Shown piece after piece: positions 26,118-34,248 of a DNA stretch of 64,000 nt (its first letter is position 1; every line of letters begins with the position of its first letter). The translations under genes and the position numbers were made by a program. Source of the stretch: Mycolicibacterium sp. BiH015 (GTDB lineage: Bacteria > Actinomycetota > Actinomycetes > Mycobacteriales > Mycobacteriaceae); NCBI RefSeq assembly GCF_027706845.1, contig NZ_JAQGCZ010000005.1, positions 248,001 through 312,000 of the forward strand. The letters run 5' to 3'. The notes beneath the pieces were generated by a model that searched no databases, was not told the origin of the DNA, and worked only from the letters and a program-made list of their open reading frames with translations.

Positions 26118-26750
26118 ATGAAGCTCAGCAAGGCCCAGGTGTGGTCATTCGTTCACGGCGAGCGGGCACGGCTCGCCGGCGACCTCGCGACGTTGCCGGA
26201 CCGGGCCTGGACGACCCCGTCGCTGTGTCCGGGATGGGACGTGCACGACGTGCTCGCGCATCTGGTCGACACGGCGAAGACATCCCGGATCGGATTTGCA
26301 CGACGAATGTTGTTCGCGCGCTTGGACTTCGATGGCGACAATGCGTTAGGCATCCGTCGTGAGCGGCGTGCCGACCCGAGGGACACGGTCGAGGCACTGC
26401 GCGCCGCGGTCCCGCTGACGCTGACTCCGCTCGCGCCGCGCCCGACCCGTCTGGTCGAGGCCATCGTGCATGGCGAGGACATCCGTCGTCCCCTCGGCAT
26501 CACCGTCGACTACGACTGCGCGGCCGTGACTGCCGCGCTCGCTCATCAGGTGAAGACGACTGTGGTGATGGGCGGTGGCCGCGAGCGTGTCGAGGGTGTG
26601 CGTCTCGTGGCGACGGACTGTGACTTCGCGAGCGGTTCCGGAGATGAGGTCCGCGCCCGCGCCATCGACCTGCTGTTGGCGGTGTCCGGCAGGGGTGTCG
26701 GGGCGCACGTATTCGACGGTCCCGGGACCTCACGTCTTACCGAGGTCTGA
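26118..26750 (+). CDS. Maleylpyruvate isomerase-family mycothiol-dependent-type enzyme
   Basis: 210 residues. The N-terminal DinB/MDMPI segment CPGWDVHDVLAHLVDTAK carries the first metal-site His; another His occurs in VEAIVHGEDIRRPLG and a third in LAHQVKTT. These three His are the usual zinc ligands of the mycothiol-dependent MDMPI/DinB_2 fold. The reaction is unknown; members use mycothiol in detoxification or isomerisation. Single gene 30 nt after the regulator, possibly read through from it. Confidence 0.82.
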   Translation: MKLSKAQVWSFVHGERARLAGDLATLPDRAWTTPSLCPGWDVHDVLAHLVDTAKTSRIGFARRMLFARLDFDGDNALGIRRERRADPRDTVEALRAAVPLTLTPLAPRPTRLVEAIVHGEDIRRPLGITVDYDCAAVTAALAHQVKTTVVMGGGRERVEGVRLVATDCDFASGSGDEVRARAIDLLLAVSGRGVGAHVFDGPGTSRLTEV

Positions 26751-26802
26751 CATCTCATCGAGGTGCGCGTAACTACAGACCCGCCGGGGTACCGGGTCGT
26801 GC

Positions 26803-27414
26803 ATGCGAATCGCAGACGCAGGCACTTTGTCGGCAGGATCGCGGGCGGTCCGAGCGACTGTCGCCGCCGTCATCGGTCAGCTGGACGCGGTCGGGCGCAC
26901 CGATGCGGAGACGTTCGACGCGGTACTGACGATCGACGATGGCGCTGACGTTCCGGGCGGAGTCCGCCTGCTCGAACCGGGGTCGTCACATCAGGCCGTG
27001 GTGCAGGCGGGGCCCGACCGCGCCGGGACCGAACCGCGATGGCTGCTCGTGAAGATCCCGGATGCGTACGGGACCGGAAGCGATCAGGATTTCCTGCTCG
27101 CGTCGTCCGGTGACGGGGCGCCTCTTCACCACGCCGTCCTGCCCGCCGATCCGGTCGCGCCGCTGTACTCCTCGCTGTGGCTCTATCTCGCCGGGCTCCA
27201 GCCGGTGCTGTTCGGGGTGAAGACGCCGACCGCCGGGCCCGACGTGCGGTTCGGCGCCGGCGATGAGTTGAGCTTTGTCATCAGCCCACCGGTCGGGCGT
27301 TTCCGTTCCATCGGCACGCTGTCGCTGCAGAAGCCCCGTCAGGGGTCTGTGCGTTTCTCCGGCGGCAACAGTGGAGGCGGCATCCGGCCGCTGCCGCCGG
27401 TCAACTTCTACTGA
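26803..27414 (+). CDS. Conserved-looking protein of unknown function
   Basis: 203 residues, no signal peptide and no membrane segment. Codon use and length are convincing, but no family motif was recognised. Features: an acidic middle (TIDDGADVPGG), LLVKIPDAYGTGSDQDFLLASSGDG, a hydrophobic LYSSLWLYLAGLQPVLFGVKTP and a Gly-rich end RFSGGNSGGGIRPLPPVNFY. The end could be flexible. It stands alone between the MDMPI-type gene and the convergent DUF3072 gene. Confidence 0.65.
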   Translation: MRIADAGTLSAGSRAVRATVAAVIGQLDAVGRTDAETFDAVLTIDDGADVPGGVRLLEPGSSHQAVVQAGPDRAGTEPRWLLVKIPDAYGTGSDQDFLLASSGDGAPLHHAVLPADPVAPLYSSLWLYLAGLQPVLFGVKTPTAGPDVRFGAGDELSFVISPPVGRFRSIGTLSLQKPRQGSVRFSGGNSGGGIRPLPPVNFY

Positions 27415-27433
27415 CGCACAACGGGTTTGGCGG

Positions 27434-27646
27434 TCATTGGCCGCGCCCGGTCTTGTGCTGCAGTTCGTCGATGAGTTTTGATGCGTCGGCTTTGGTCGCG
27501 TCGTCGGGCACCTCGACATCGGCCTCCTGCGCCAGCGTCTGCAGGTAACTGCGCTGCGGTCCGGTCATCGGTTCGTCCCCGGTGACCCAGTCCGACGGGT
27601 CTTTCTCGGCGTTTTCCTGCGGTGCTTGGGTGGTGTTGTCGCTCAT
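27434..27646 (-). CDS. DUF3072-type small protein
   Basis: 70 residues, acidic. The C-terminal part (MTGPQRSYLQTLAQEADVEVPDDATKADASKLIDELQHKTGRG) matches the pattern of DUF3072, a helical SAP-like module common in actinobacteria and often found as a short stand-alone protein. Function unknown. Start at MSDNTTQ; the longer reading upstream overlaps the divergent FDOR gene and has no coding look. Confidence 0.82.
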   Translation of the reverse strand: MSDNTTQAPQENAEKDPSDWVTGDEPMTGPQRSYLQTLAQEADVEVPDDATKADASKLIDELQHKTGRGQ

Positions 27647-27728
27647 GGCGTCTGAATGCCCATCGCATGTATGTTCGAAACACCATACCCGGCTGACGTA
27701 TGCGCGGCCCGCCTGCCAGTATCGACGC

Positions 27729-28250
27729 GTGGGCAAAAACGAACGCGCGAAGATCGTGATGTCTGACGGCGAGATCGCCGAGTTCATCGAACGCAGCCGC
27801 ACCGCGACCATGGCCACGGTGCTGCCGAGCGGCCGGCCGCATCTGGTGGCCATGTGGTACGCCGTCCTCGACGGGGAGATCTGGTTCGAGACGAAGGCGA
27901 AGTCGCAGAAGGCCGTCAACCTTCGTCGCGATCCGACCGTGACCGTGATGATTGAAGACGGCCTCACCTACGACACACTGCGCGGCGTGTCGATCGACGG
28001 GCACGCCGAAATCATCGACGACCCGGAGACGAACCTGCGCGTCGGAATCAGCGTGTGGGAGCGCTACACCGGTCCCTATACCGACGAGATGAAGCCGTTC
28101 GTGGACCAGATGATGAACAATCGCATCTCGGTGCGCGTGGTGCCTTCGCGGATGCGCAGCTGGGATCACCGCAAGCTCGGGATGCCGGGCATGCCGCTCG
28201 CCGGCAGCACCGCCCAATTCCTCAACCGAGCCGAACCCTCGGCGGGCTGA
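27729..28250 (+). CDS. FDOR-B/pyridoxamine oxidase-like F420 enzyme
   Basis: 173 residues with the split beta-barrel fold of the PNPOx/FDOR group: FIERSRTATMATVLPSGRPHLVAMWYAV, then DGEIWFETKAKSQKAVNLRRDPTVTVMIEDG with the KxxNLxRDP motif. In mycobacteria such proteins bind F420, biliverdin or flavin; the cofactor cannot be settled here. Start taken as the GTG at 27729 (VGKNERAK); an ATG 30 nt later (MSDGEIAEF) is possible. Its 3' end overlaps the convergent thioesterase gene by 29 nt. Confidence 0.82.
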   Translation: MGKNERAKIVMSDGEIAEFIERSRTATMATVLPSGRPHLVAMWYAVLDGEIWFETKAKSQKAVNLRRDPTVTVMIEDGLTYDTLRGVSIDGHAEIIDDPETNLRVGISVWERYTGPYTDEMKPFVDQMMNNRISVRVVPSRMRSWDHRKLGMPGMPLAGSTAQFLNRAEPSAG

Positions 28251-29043
28251 ACCCAGGGTTCGACAGCGCGGTAGCCGTGGCCGTTCCGATCGGTCCCGAT
28301 GCGTCGGCGACGACGGCGGTGCCGGTGGCAACCCCGTCGCGGCTGTGGTGTGTCAGTGCCGCCAAACCGAGGTAGTGCCCTTCGGGCAGGCGACTGAGGG
28401 TGAGCGTGTAGTCGGCGTTGATGAACGGCAGCCCGTCCGCCCCGAAATGGGTGAGCGAGCTGGCCATGTCCCCGGCCATCGCTGCACGGGTGAACGGTGT
28501 GAGCTCTACGCCGTCCACCATCGGAGCGAGGTCGCACGCCCAGATGTACTTCGGCCCGTCATGTGCCCACGCGCCGAGCCCGAAGCTCGGGGTTTCGCCG
28601 TCTTTGCCGTAGGTCCAGACCAGCGTCACCAGATCGTCGGGCACCGGGTCCGGGATGGGTGGCACGGGCGGCATGGCGACTTCCGTCGTCCACCGCTGAC
28701 CGGAAGGTTGCTCGCCGCGCCGCAGAAACAGCGCGTTGGCGCGGGCGACGACTGTCCCGGCTTGCGTCATCGTCGCGTCGACCAACTTGAGGCGGCGCCC
28801 TTCTCGGACCACGGATGTGTCGACCCGAACGGGCTCGGCGAGCACGGCGGGGCGGAACAGGTCGACCGTCAGACGGGCGGGCTGCAACTCCGGATCACCG
28901 GCGTCGCGCTCGATGACGTGGCCGAGTAGGCCACCGACGTAGTTGCCGCTGATCGTGGCACCCCACGGCCCGCGCGCCCAGTCGGTCGGGACGAATGCCT
29001 CACCGTCAGGACCGTCGGGCACGAAGAAACACCGGGCGCTCAC
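28222..29043 (-). CDS. Acyl-CoA thioesterase-like double hot-dog protein
   Basis: 273 residues. The pattern RGPWGATISGNYVGGLLGHVIE then LQPARLTVDLFRPA and VREGRRLKLVDATMTQAG is that of the TesB-like 4HBT_3 thioesterases, followed by a second hot-dog with a late substrate loop (AALTHHSRDGVATGTAVVAD). Probably hydrolyses acyl-CoA esters, substrate unknown. Upstream of it and on the same strand lie the GNAT, pirin and EVE genes with short gaps, so all four may share a transcript. Confidence 0.82.
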   Translation of the reverse strand: MSARCFFVPDGPDGEAFVPTDWARGPWGATISGNYVGGLLGHVIERDAGDPELQPARLTVDLFRPAVLAEPVRVDTSVVREGRRLKLVDATMTQAGTVVARANALFLRRGEQPSGQRWTTEVAMPPVPPIPDPVPDDLVTLVWTYGKDGETPSFGLGAWAHDGPKYIWACDLAPMVDGVELTPFTRAAMAGDMASSLTHFGADGLPFINADYTLTLSRLPEGHYLGLAALTHHSRDGVATGTAVVADASGPIGTATATALSNPGFSPPRVRLG

Positions 29044-29058
29044 CGCGGCGACGATAGC

Positions 29059-29391
29059 TCAGCGGCGGGCCAGGACTCTCTTCAGATCGATCGTGAGCGG
29101 GTCGACCGAGTCGGCGTAATCGGGATGCTTGTCGATGAAGCCCGCCACCATCGAGCAGACGGCCACAATGCGCAGTCCGTCGGCGCGGGTCCTGTCGAGC
29201 GCCTCGTTGATCAGAATGGTCGCCAGTCCGCGTCCACCGAATGCGTCGTCGATCTCGGTATGCGGAAAGATTCGCTGACCACCCACGTCGATGAACTCGG
29301 TGAACCCGACCTTCTGCCCGTCGACAGAGATGCTGAAGCGATCGGATTCGGCAGTGACCTCAGTGGGCGCTCCGGTTTTGTCGGTGGTCAT
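29059..29391 (-). CDS. YjdJ-type GNAT N-acetyltransferase
   Basis: 110 residues. Compact GNAT fold of the GCN5-related pfam14542 type: HTEIDDAFGGRGLATILINEALDRTRADGLRIVAVCSMVAGFIDKHPDY. The acetyl-CoA loop is FGGRGLA. These short proteins lack the usual N-terminal substrate-binding part and their substrates are unknown. Start at MTTDKTGAP. Eight nucleotides upstream ends the pirin gene, on the same strand. Confidence 0.85.
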   Translation of the reverse strand: MTTDKTGAPTEVTAESDRFSISVDGQKVGFTEFIDVGGQRIFPHTEIDDAFGGRGLATILINEALDRTRADGLRIVAVCSMVAGFIDKHPDYADSVDPLTIDLKRVLARR

Positions 29392-29398
29392 GACTCCT

Positions 29399-30376
29399 CT
29401 ATACCCCGGGGTTGGGCCGCGGACGCAGCGTCGCATTGGGAAGCGGTGGCGCCGCTAAGCGCGCGACGGCCCCGCGGTAGCCGTCGACGGAGCCGAAACG
29501 CTCGTCCTGCTGCTGCCACTGCTCGCGGTAACCCGCGATGTCGCTGTGGCTGCGGCCGACGAAGTTCCACCACATCACCAGCTCCTCGCCGAAGGGCGTG
29601 CCGCCGAGCACAATTACCCGTGCCGGCGTCTCACCGCGGTTGGCGATGGTGAGCTGGCGGTGTCCGGTGCTCTGGTAGCCGAGATCACCCGGTGCCAGCA
29701 CAGAGTCGCATGCCGAAACATCGCCGTGGTCAACGAGGACTCCATGCTCGAACGTCGTGTCGACGTCCAACACCACCTCCGAACGCGTGGCGAGGTCGAC
29801 CTGTGCGCCCAGCAGCGGCGTAAACGTGCGAACCGGCGACCGACCGGCATCGAGTTCACCGAGGAACACCCGTACCACCGCGTTGCCCATCTCGTGTGGC
29901 GGCGGTGCGAAGTGCGCGAAGTCCCGATGGGTGTCACGGTCGGCCTCCGGTAGCGCCACCCACAGCTGCACACCGTGCAACAGCGTCGTCGCCGCGGTGG
30001 ACACTTCGGAATGGCAGATGCCGGCGCCCGCCGTCATCAGGTTCAGCTCGCCCGGACGCACCATCGCGTGCACGCCTGCGCTGTCGCGGTGTTCGATCTC
30101 CCCACTGAACAGCCAACTGACCGTCTGCAACCCGGTGTGCGGATGCGGAGGCACATCCATGCCCGAGCCGGTGCGCACGTCGTGAGGCCCGTAGTGGTCG
30201 GCAAAACACCAGGCGCCGATCAGGGAGCGCTCCCGCTGCGGCAGGGTACGTCGCACCCGGATCGCCCGCGGCCCGCCGAGCGGCACCTCGCGGGGATGCA
30301 GCACACCGTCGAGACTGGCGGCGAATCGCGATGCCGCACAATCGACTTCAACCGGCGCGGCATCCGTGTTACTCAT
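29399..30376 (-). CDS. Pirin-family cupin protein
   Basis: 325 residues. Double cupin with the pirin metal site: VPPHPHTGLQTVSW gives two His, and GELNLMTAGAGICHSE gives the third His and a Glu. The second cupin lacks the ligand set. Bacterial pirins are iron proteins with quercetinase-like or regulatory roles; which applies here is not known. The ATG overlaps the EVE gene stop (ATGA), so the two are co-translated. A second, different pirin lies at 42539-43513. Confidence 0.9.
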   Translation of the reverse strand: MSNTDAAPVEVDCAASRFAASLDGVLHPREVPLGGPRAIRVRRTLPQRERSLIGAWCFADHYGPHDVRTGSGMDVPPHPHTGLQTVSWLFSGEIEHRDSAGVHAMVRPGELNLMTAGAGICHSEVSTAATTLLHGVQLWVALPEADRDTHRDFAHFAPPPHEMGNAVVRVFLGELDAGRSPVRTFTPLLGAQVDLATRSEVVLDVDTTFEHGVLVDHGDVSACDSVLAPGDLGYQSTGHRQLTIANRGETPARVIVLGGTPFGEELVMWWNFVGRSHSDIAGYREQWQQQDERFGSVDGYRGAVARLAAPPLPNATLRPRPNPGV

Positions 30377-30813
30377 GCACCCAGACTAGACTCCTGCACC
30401 GGACGGACCATCGCGGAACGGATGACGTCGAGGTCGTCGTCGGAGATCTTGAAGACCCCGAAGCGGAACTTGTATCCCCAGCGCGCCTTGTCCTCGATGA
30501 AGTCGAGATCGTCGAGCAGGGGCCGGATCGGGGTCTCCGCGCACTCGAGGAAGTCGACGTTGCGTCGCCACGGCTGGAACTCTGGCGACACGTCGGCTTG
30601 ATAGGGCTCGTCGTCGGCAACCTGGCCGATGGCCGTGAAGGCCTGCAGTGGCGGGCCATCGGGGTAGACGGTCTTGGGCGAGTAGAAGACAATCCAGTCG
30701 CCGCGCGCCATCTTGCGCAGCATGTGCGGCTTGCCGTGGTTGGCCTGCGTGAAGCGGCCGCGAACACCCCGCTCGACGTGATCGCGGCTGACTGTGTTGA
30801 TCCAGTTCGTCAT
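30373..30813 (-). CDS. EVE-domain protein
   Basis: 146 residues. TNWINTVSRDHVERGVRGRFTQANHGKPHMLRKMARGDWIVFYSPK is the EVE (PUA-like) signature, with the conserved W/Y residues of the pocket that reads modified bases. Members bind methylated or hydroxymethylated nucleic acid; the target here is unknown. Start at MTNWIN. First gene of the short EVE-pirin-GNAT-thioesterase run, and divergent from the DivIVA-motif gene. Confidence 0.88.
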   Translation of the reverse strand: MTNWINTVSRDHVERGVRGRFTQANHGKPHMLRKMARGDWIVFYSPKTVYPDGPPLQAFTAIGQVADDEPYQADVSPEFQPWRRNVDFLECAETPIRPLLDDLDFIEDKARWGYKFRFGVFKISDDDLDVIRSAMVRPVQESSLGA

Positions 30814-30897
30814 GCCCCGCACGTTATGCCGCGCGCCCGACAAGCCGCAGCCGTGAACCGGCGGCCCTGTGGATAACTCGCGCATTAGTCTGGCGCC

Positions 30898-31167
30898 ATG
30901 AGCGACGGCGCCATCACGGCCGAGTACCTACGGAACTTCGCCTTCGAGAAGCCGCCGCTCGGTAAGCGCGGCTACAACGAAAAGGCAGTGCTGGACTTCG
31001 TGGCGTTGTGCGCACGTCGCCTCGACGGGCGGGGACATCTCACCGCCGACGACGTCCGCGGCGTCCGGTTCAACAAGCCGCCATTCGCAAAGCGCGGCTT
31101 CGACGAGACCCAGGTCGATGCTCTGCTCGCCGAGATCGCCACGGCGATCGTCGAACTCGATGCCTGA
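30898..31167 (+). CDS. Small protein with two DivIVA-type repeats
   Basis: 89 residues consisting almost wholly of two repeats of one unit: FAFEKPPLGKRGYNEKAVLDFV and VRFNKPPFAKRGFDETQVDALL. This (R/K)RGY(D/N)-x-x-(A/Q)VD pattern is the DivI1A motif, the membrane-targeting N-terminal piece of DivIVA/Wag31, but no coiled coil follows. A localisation tag or adaptor is inferred. Its end overlaps the carboxyltransferase start by 8 nt. Confidence 0.82.
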   Translation: MSDGAITAEYLRNFAFEKPPLGKRGYNEKAVLDFVALCARRLDGRGHLTADDVRGVRFNKPPFAKRGFDETQVDALLAEIATAIVELDA

Positions 31168-32725
31168 GGAGGGCCAGCTTCGCGGGGACCTGGCGGAGGT
31201 ACTGCGCCGCCGGGGTCTGACCGAGGACGCCGCGCGACCCGACGCGGTCACGCGCAGGCACGCCGCGGGCGGTCGCACCGCGCGCGAGAATCTCGATGAC
31301 CTCGTCGATCCCGGATCGTTCGTCGAATATGGACGATTCGCCGTCGCACCGCAGCGCGCCCGCCGCGGCATCGACGACCTGATCGCGCGTACACCCGCGG
31401 ACGGACTCATCGCCGGCACCGCCCGTATCAACGGGGAGTTGTTCGACGCCGAGGCGGCAGCCTGCGCGGTGCTGTCCTATGACTACACGGTGCTCGCCGG
31501 CACCCAGGGTGGACTCGGCCACCGCAAGAAGGACCGACTGTTCGAACTGATCGAGCGGATGCGGCTGCCCACGGTGTTCTTCGCCGAGGGCGGCGGCGGC
31601 AGACCGGGCGACACGGACTATCCCGTGGTGTCGGCCCTCGATACCCGGGCGTTTGCGCTCTGGGCCAAACTGTCCGGCCTCGTGCCGCGGATCGCTGTGG
31701 TCAAGGGTCGCTGCTTCGCCGGAAACGCCGTCATCGCAGGCGCTTCCGATCTGATCGTTGGGACCGAGGACGCCTCACTCGGCATGGGCGGACCCGCGAT
31801 GATCGCCGGCGGTGGTCTCGGTGAGGTGCGCCCTGACGACGTCGGCCCGATGTCGATGCAGGGACCCAACGGCAACGTCGACATCGTCGTGGCCGACGAA
31901 GCCGAGGCGGTTGCGGTCACCAAGCGGCTCATCGGCTACTTCCAGGGCTCGGTGGACCAATGGACCGCGGGCGACCAAACGGCGCTACGTACCGCGGTGC
32001 CCGAGCGGGAGCGCCGCGCCTACGACGTCGCGCCGGTCGTCGAAACCCTGGCCGACGACGGATCGGTGACGTTCCTGCGCCCTCGTTTCGCGCGGGAGAT
32101 GGTGACCGCTCTGACCCGGATCGAAGGACGGCCTGTGGGCGTGATCGCCAACGACACGCGCTTCACCGCGGGGGCCATCACGGCCGCAGCATCTGACAAG
32201 GCCGCCCGGTTCCTTCAGCTGTGCGACGCCTTCGGGCTGCCCGTGGTCTCGTTGATCGACTGCCCCGGGTACATGGTGGGACCCGCGGCCGAGGCGGAGT
32301 CTCTGGTACGCCGGGCGTCACGAATGTTGGTGGCAGGCGCAGCACTTCGCACACCGCTGATCGCGGTGATCCTGCGCCGCGGCTACGGTCTCGGCGCTCA
32401 GGCGATGGCGGGCGGCAGCTTGCACGAGCCGGTGCTGACGGTGGCCTGGCCGGGTGCGCATCTCGGACCGATGGGCCTCGAAGGCGCTGTCAGGCTGGGC
32501 ATGCGCAAGGAGTTGGAGGCAATCGACGACGAGCACGAACGGGAAGAGCGCGTGCGGATCGCCACGGCCGCGGCTCAGGAGAACGCGAAGGCGCTCAACG
32601 CCGCGATGCTGTTCGAGATCGACGATGTGATCGACCCGGCGGAAACACGGTCGGTCATCGCAGCGACTCTGGCGGCCACGAAAAAACCGGCTCCCGTGGG
32701 GAGCCGGTTCATCGACACTTGGTGA
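31160..32725 (+). CDS. Acyl-CoA carboxylase carboxyltransferase (beta) subunit
   Basis: 521 residues with both carboxyltransferase halves: N-terminal crotonase-like domain at about 20-260 (the acyl-CoA-side GGGGRPGD loop, VKGRCFAGNAVIAGASD) and C-terminal domain with the biotin-side FTAGAITAAASDKAARFLQLCDAFGLP and the GYGLGAQAMAGGS motif. It would transfer carboxyl from biotin to an acyl-CoA; mycobacteria encode several AccD proteins and I cannot assign the substrate. Start at MPEEGQLRG, overlapping the DivIVA-motif gene by 8 nt. The final codons double as a minus-strand terminator. Confidence 0.88.
   Translation: MPEEGQLRGDLAEVLRRRGLTEDAARPDAVTRRHAAGGRTARENLDDLVDPGSFVEYGRFAVAPQRARRGIDDLIARTPADGLIAGTARINGELFDAEAAACAVLSYDYTVLAGTQGGLGHRKKDRLFELIERMRLPTVFFAEGGGGRPGDTDYPVVSALDTRAFALWAKLSGLVPRIAVVKGRCFAGNAVIAGASDLIVGTEDASLGMGGPAMIAGGGLGEVRPDDVGPMSMQGPNGNVDIVVADEAEAVAVTKRLIGYFQGSVDQWTAGDQTALRTAVPERERRAYDVAPVVETLADDGSVTFLRPRFAREMVTALTRIEGRPVGVIANDTRFTAGAITAAASDKAARFLQLCDAFGLPVVSLIDCPGYMVGPAAEAESLVRRASRMLVAGAALRTPLIAVILRRGYGLGAQAMAGGSLHEPVLTVAWPGAHLGPMGLEGAVRLGMRKELEAIDDEHEREERVRIATAAAQENAKALNAAMLFEIDDVIDPAETRSVIAATLAATKKPAPVGSRFIDTW
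32680..32709 (-). terminator. Minus-strand intrinsic terminator inside the carboxyltransferase 3' end
   Basis: A perfect 11-bp inverted repeat (32685-32695 with 32699-32709, 3-nt loop) lies wholly within coding sequence. On the minus strand it is followed by a run of six T (the A run at 32681-32686), so it works as a U-tract terminator for transcripts coming from whiB6, about 190 nt upstream. Confidence 0.82.
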
Positions 32726-32856
32726 GTGTTCGGGTCGGTGCCGCCTGCGCCTCTCGGCAAGTGGTCGCTCGCAGCGACTATGGGGTTGGGGCCCGGGGCA
32801 TGCCCGGCACCGACGAATCATGTAACCGACAGTGCGTCCGAACTATTCCGGGGCAC

Positions 32857-32888
32857 GTCCGCCGCCGACCCCCCGATCGGCGGCGGAC
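32857..32888. terminator. Tail-less hairpin between carboxyltransferase and whiB6
   Basis: Perfect 12-bp GC-rich inverted repeat (32857-32868 and 32877-32888) with an 8-nt C-rich loop, 9 nt past the whiB6 stop. No T run on either strand. Probably a bidirectional mycobacterial-type terminator for the two convergent genes. Confidence 0.7.
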
Positions 32889-32897
32889 GGCGCGCGG

Positions 32898-33191
32898 TCA
32901 GGCAATGTCGGCGTAGTACACCCGGCGCTCACCGACCGGGTAGCCGTTCTGTTCTGCAAGTGACTTGAGCTGGCGCAACGCGAAGGTGCGACCGCGACCC
33001 GATTCGGGAACGTAGATCCCGGCCCACAGACCCTCGGCGCGCGGCGACTCATACGCTTCGCGCGCGCACAACCAGCGGCGCGGGCACGAACGGCAGATCG
33101 CCTTCGCCTCGTCGTCGGCAGTGGTGGTCCAGCGTTCTGGGTCGCGCGTGCACTCGCCGACCGGCGTCTCATCCCAGGACTTTGCGTTCAT
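32898..33191 (-). CDS. whiB6: WhiB6 iron-sulfur transcription factor
   Basis: 97 residues. The four cluster cysteines are at 14, 33, 36 and 42 (ECTRDPERWTTTADDEAK, ICRSCPRRWLC), followed by the WhiB turn EGLWAGIYVPESGRGR and the WhiB6-specific QLKSLAEQNGYPVGERRV tail. This tail and the DPERWTTT segment identify WhiB6 rather than WhiB1-5 or 7. In M. tuberculosis it binds [4Fe-4S] or NO and controls ESX-1 genes. Here no intact ESX-1 genes follow. Start at MNAKSWDE, giving a shorter N-terminus than the 116-residue M. tuberculosis protein. Confidence 0.93.
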   Translation of the reverse strand: MNAKSWDETPVGECTRDPERWTTTADDEAKAICRSCPRRWLCAREAYESPRAEGLWAGIYVPESGRGRTFALRQLKSLAEQNGYPVGERRVYYADIA

Positions 33192-33504
33192 CGGTGTGCT
33201 CCTTACCTGTGCCGGCGGCGTGATCGCCGCGATGACGCACAACGTAACCAACAAACCGTAGCAGTGCAACAGTTTCTGCTTCAGTCTCCAACGGAGTCGC
33301 CCACCAGTGCGCAACGGATTCCGCGTCGATAATGCCTCAAGCTGCCCTTTCTGCCCGGCTGCGGTGCTCCGCACATCGCTACGGATTCGAGCGAAATTTC
33401 CATCGCGTTGTTACGGTATAGACCAGCGAAGTGAGGTAGTTTGGACGTGTTGCGGCGCTCGATCCGGCGCTCGCCTGGCCATACCGCATGAGGGATTCCG
33501 GTAG
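33192..33504. promoter_or_regulatory. Divergent whiB6 / double-HTH gene promoter region
   Basis: 313 nt with lower GC than its surroundings. It should carry the whiB6 promoter (in M. tuberculosis the target of PhoP and of WhiB6 itself) and that of the divergent gene. A TACGGTATAGACC stretch at about 33412-33424 could supply a -10 for the plus strand. No gene or clear repeat was seen. Confidence 0.5.
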
Positions 33505-34245
33505 ATGACGAACGCTGAACCGGTCGACGCGTCGACCGGGGCACCGGACGCCGGCATGCGTCGGGCGGGTGCCGCTGCAGCGGCCCGACGCCGAGAGCTC
33601 GACATCAGTCAGCGCAGCCTGGCCGCCGAGGGCATCATCAACGCTGGTGCGCTCATCGCGTTCGAAAAGGGCAGAAGCTGGCCTCGCGAACGGACCAGGG
33701 CACGCCTGGAAAAGATCTTGCAGTGGCCGCCGGGCACCATCGCGCGGCTGCGCAACGGCGAGCCTGTGCCGAGCAGCAAGACCGCCCCGCCGGCATCGCC
33801 GCCGCCGACCCACGACGAAGCGTCGCTGATCGCCCAGGCGGTGATCACCGCGGTCGGCGCCCTCGGTTCGACGGCGGACACCCTGCCCCCCGCCGATGAC
33901 CCCGCCTTCATGCCGCGGACGACGGCGATCCTGGCAGACCTGCGCCAGTTGGAGGCGGTTGCGTCGCGCGCCGCCCGGATCGGACGGGTCACCCCCACTC
34001 TCATCAAGGCGCTCAGCACGGTCCGCAGCCTCTACGACGACCTGATGCTGCGGGCCGCCGCGGCGCCGGACGCGCCGCTGGGGCAGCGCCTGTACGCCGC
34101 GCGGCGCGGCGCGAACCTCACGGTTCTCGAAACCGCTCAGGCAGCAGGCGTTTCCGAGGACGCGATCCGGCAGGCGGAAGCGAACCAGCCCGTCTCGGAT
34201 GCCGAGATCGAGTCCATCGAAGGGTTGATCGCCCAGATCGTGTGA
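33505..34245 (+). CDS. Protein with two XRE-like HTH domains, ESX-1-locus associated
   Basis: 246 residues. An HTH-like segment near the N-terminus (RELDISQRSLAAEGIINAGALIAFEKGRSWPRERTRARLEKIL) and another at the C-terminus (LGQRLYAARRGANLTVLETAQAAGVSEDAIRQAE) flank a helical Ala-rich middle. Probably a DNA-binding regulator. It sits next to whiB6 and so may once have been part of ESX-1 control; I do not recognise a named orthologue. GAGGGA precedes the ATG. Confidence 0.75.
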   Translation: MTNAEPVDASTGAPDAGMRRAGAAAAARRRELDISQRSLAAEGIINAGALIAFEKGRSWPRERTRARLEKILQWPPGTIARLRNGEPVPSSKTAPPASPPPTHDEASLIAQAVITAVGALGSTADTLPPADDPAFMPRTTAILADLRQLEAVASRAARIGRVTPTLIKALSTVRSLYDDLMLRAAAAPDAPLGQRLYAARRGANLTVLETAQAAGVSEDAIRQAEANQPVSDAEIESIEGLIAQIV

Positions 34246-34248
34246 GCG

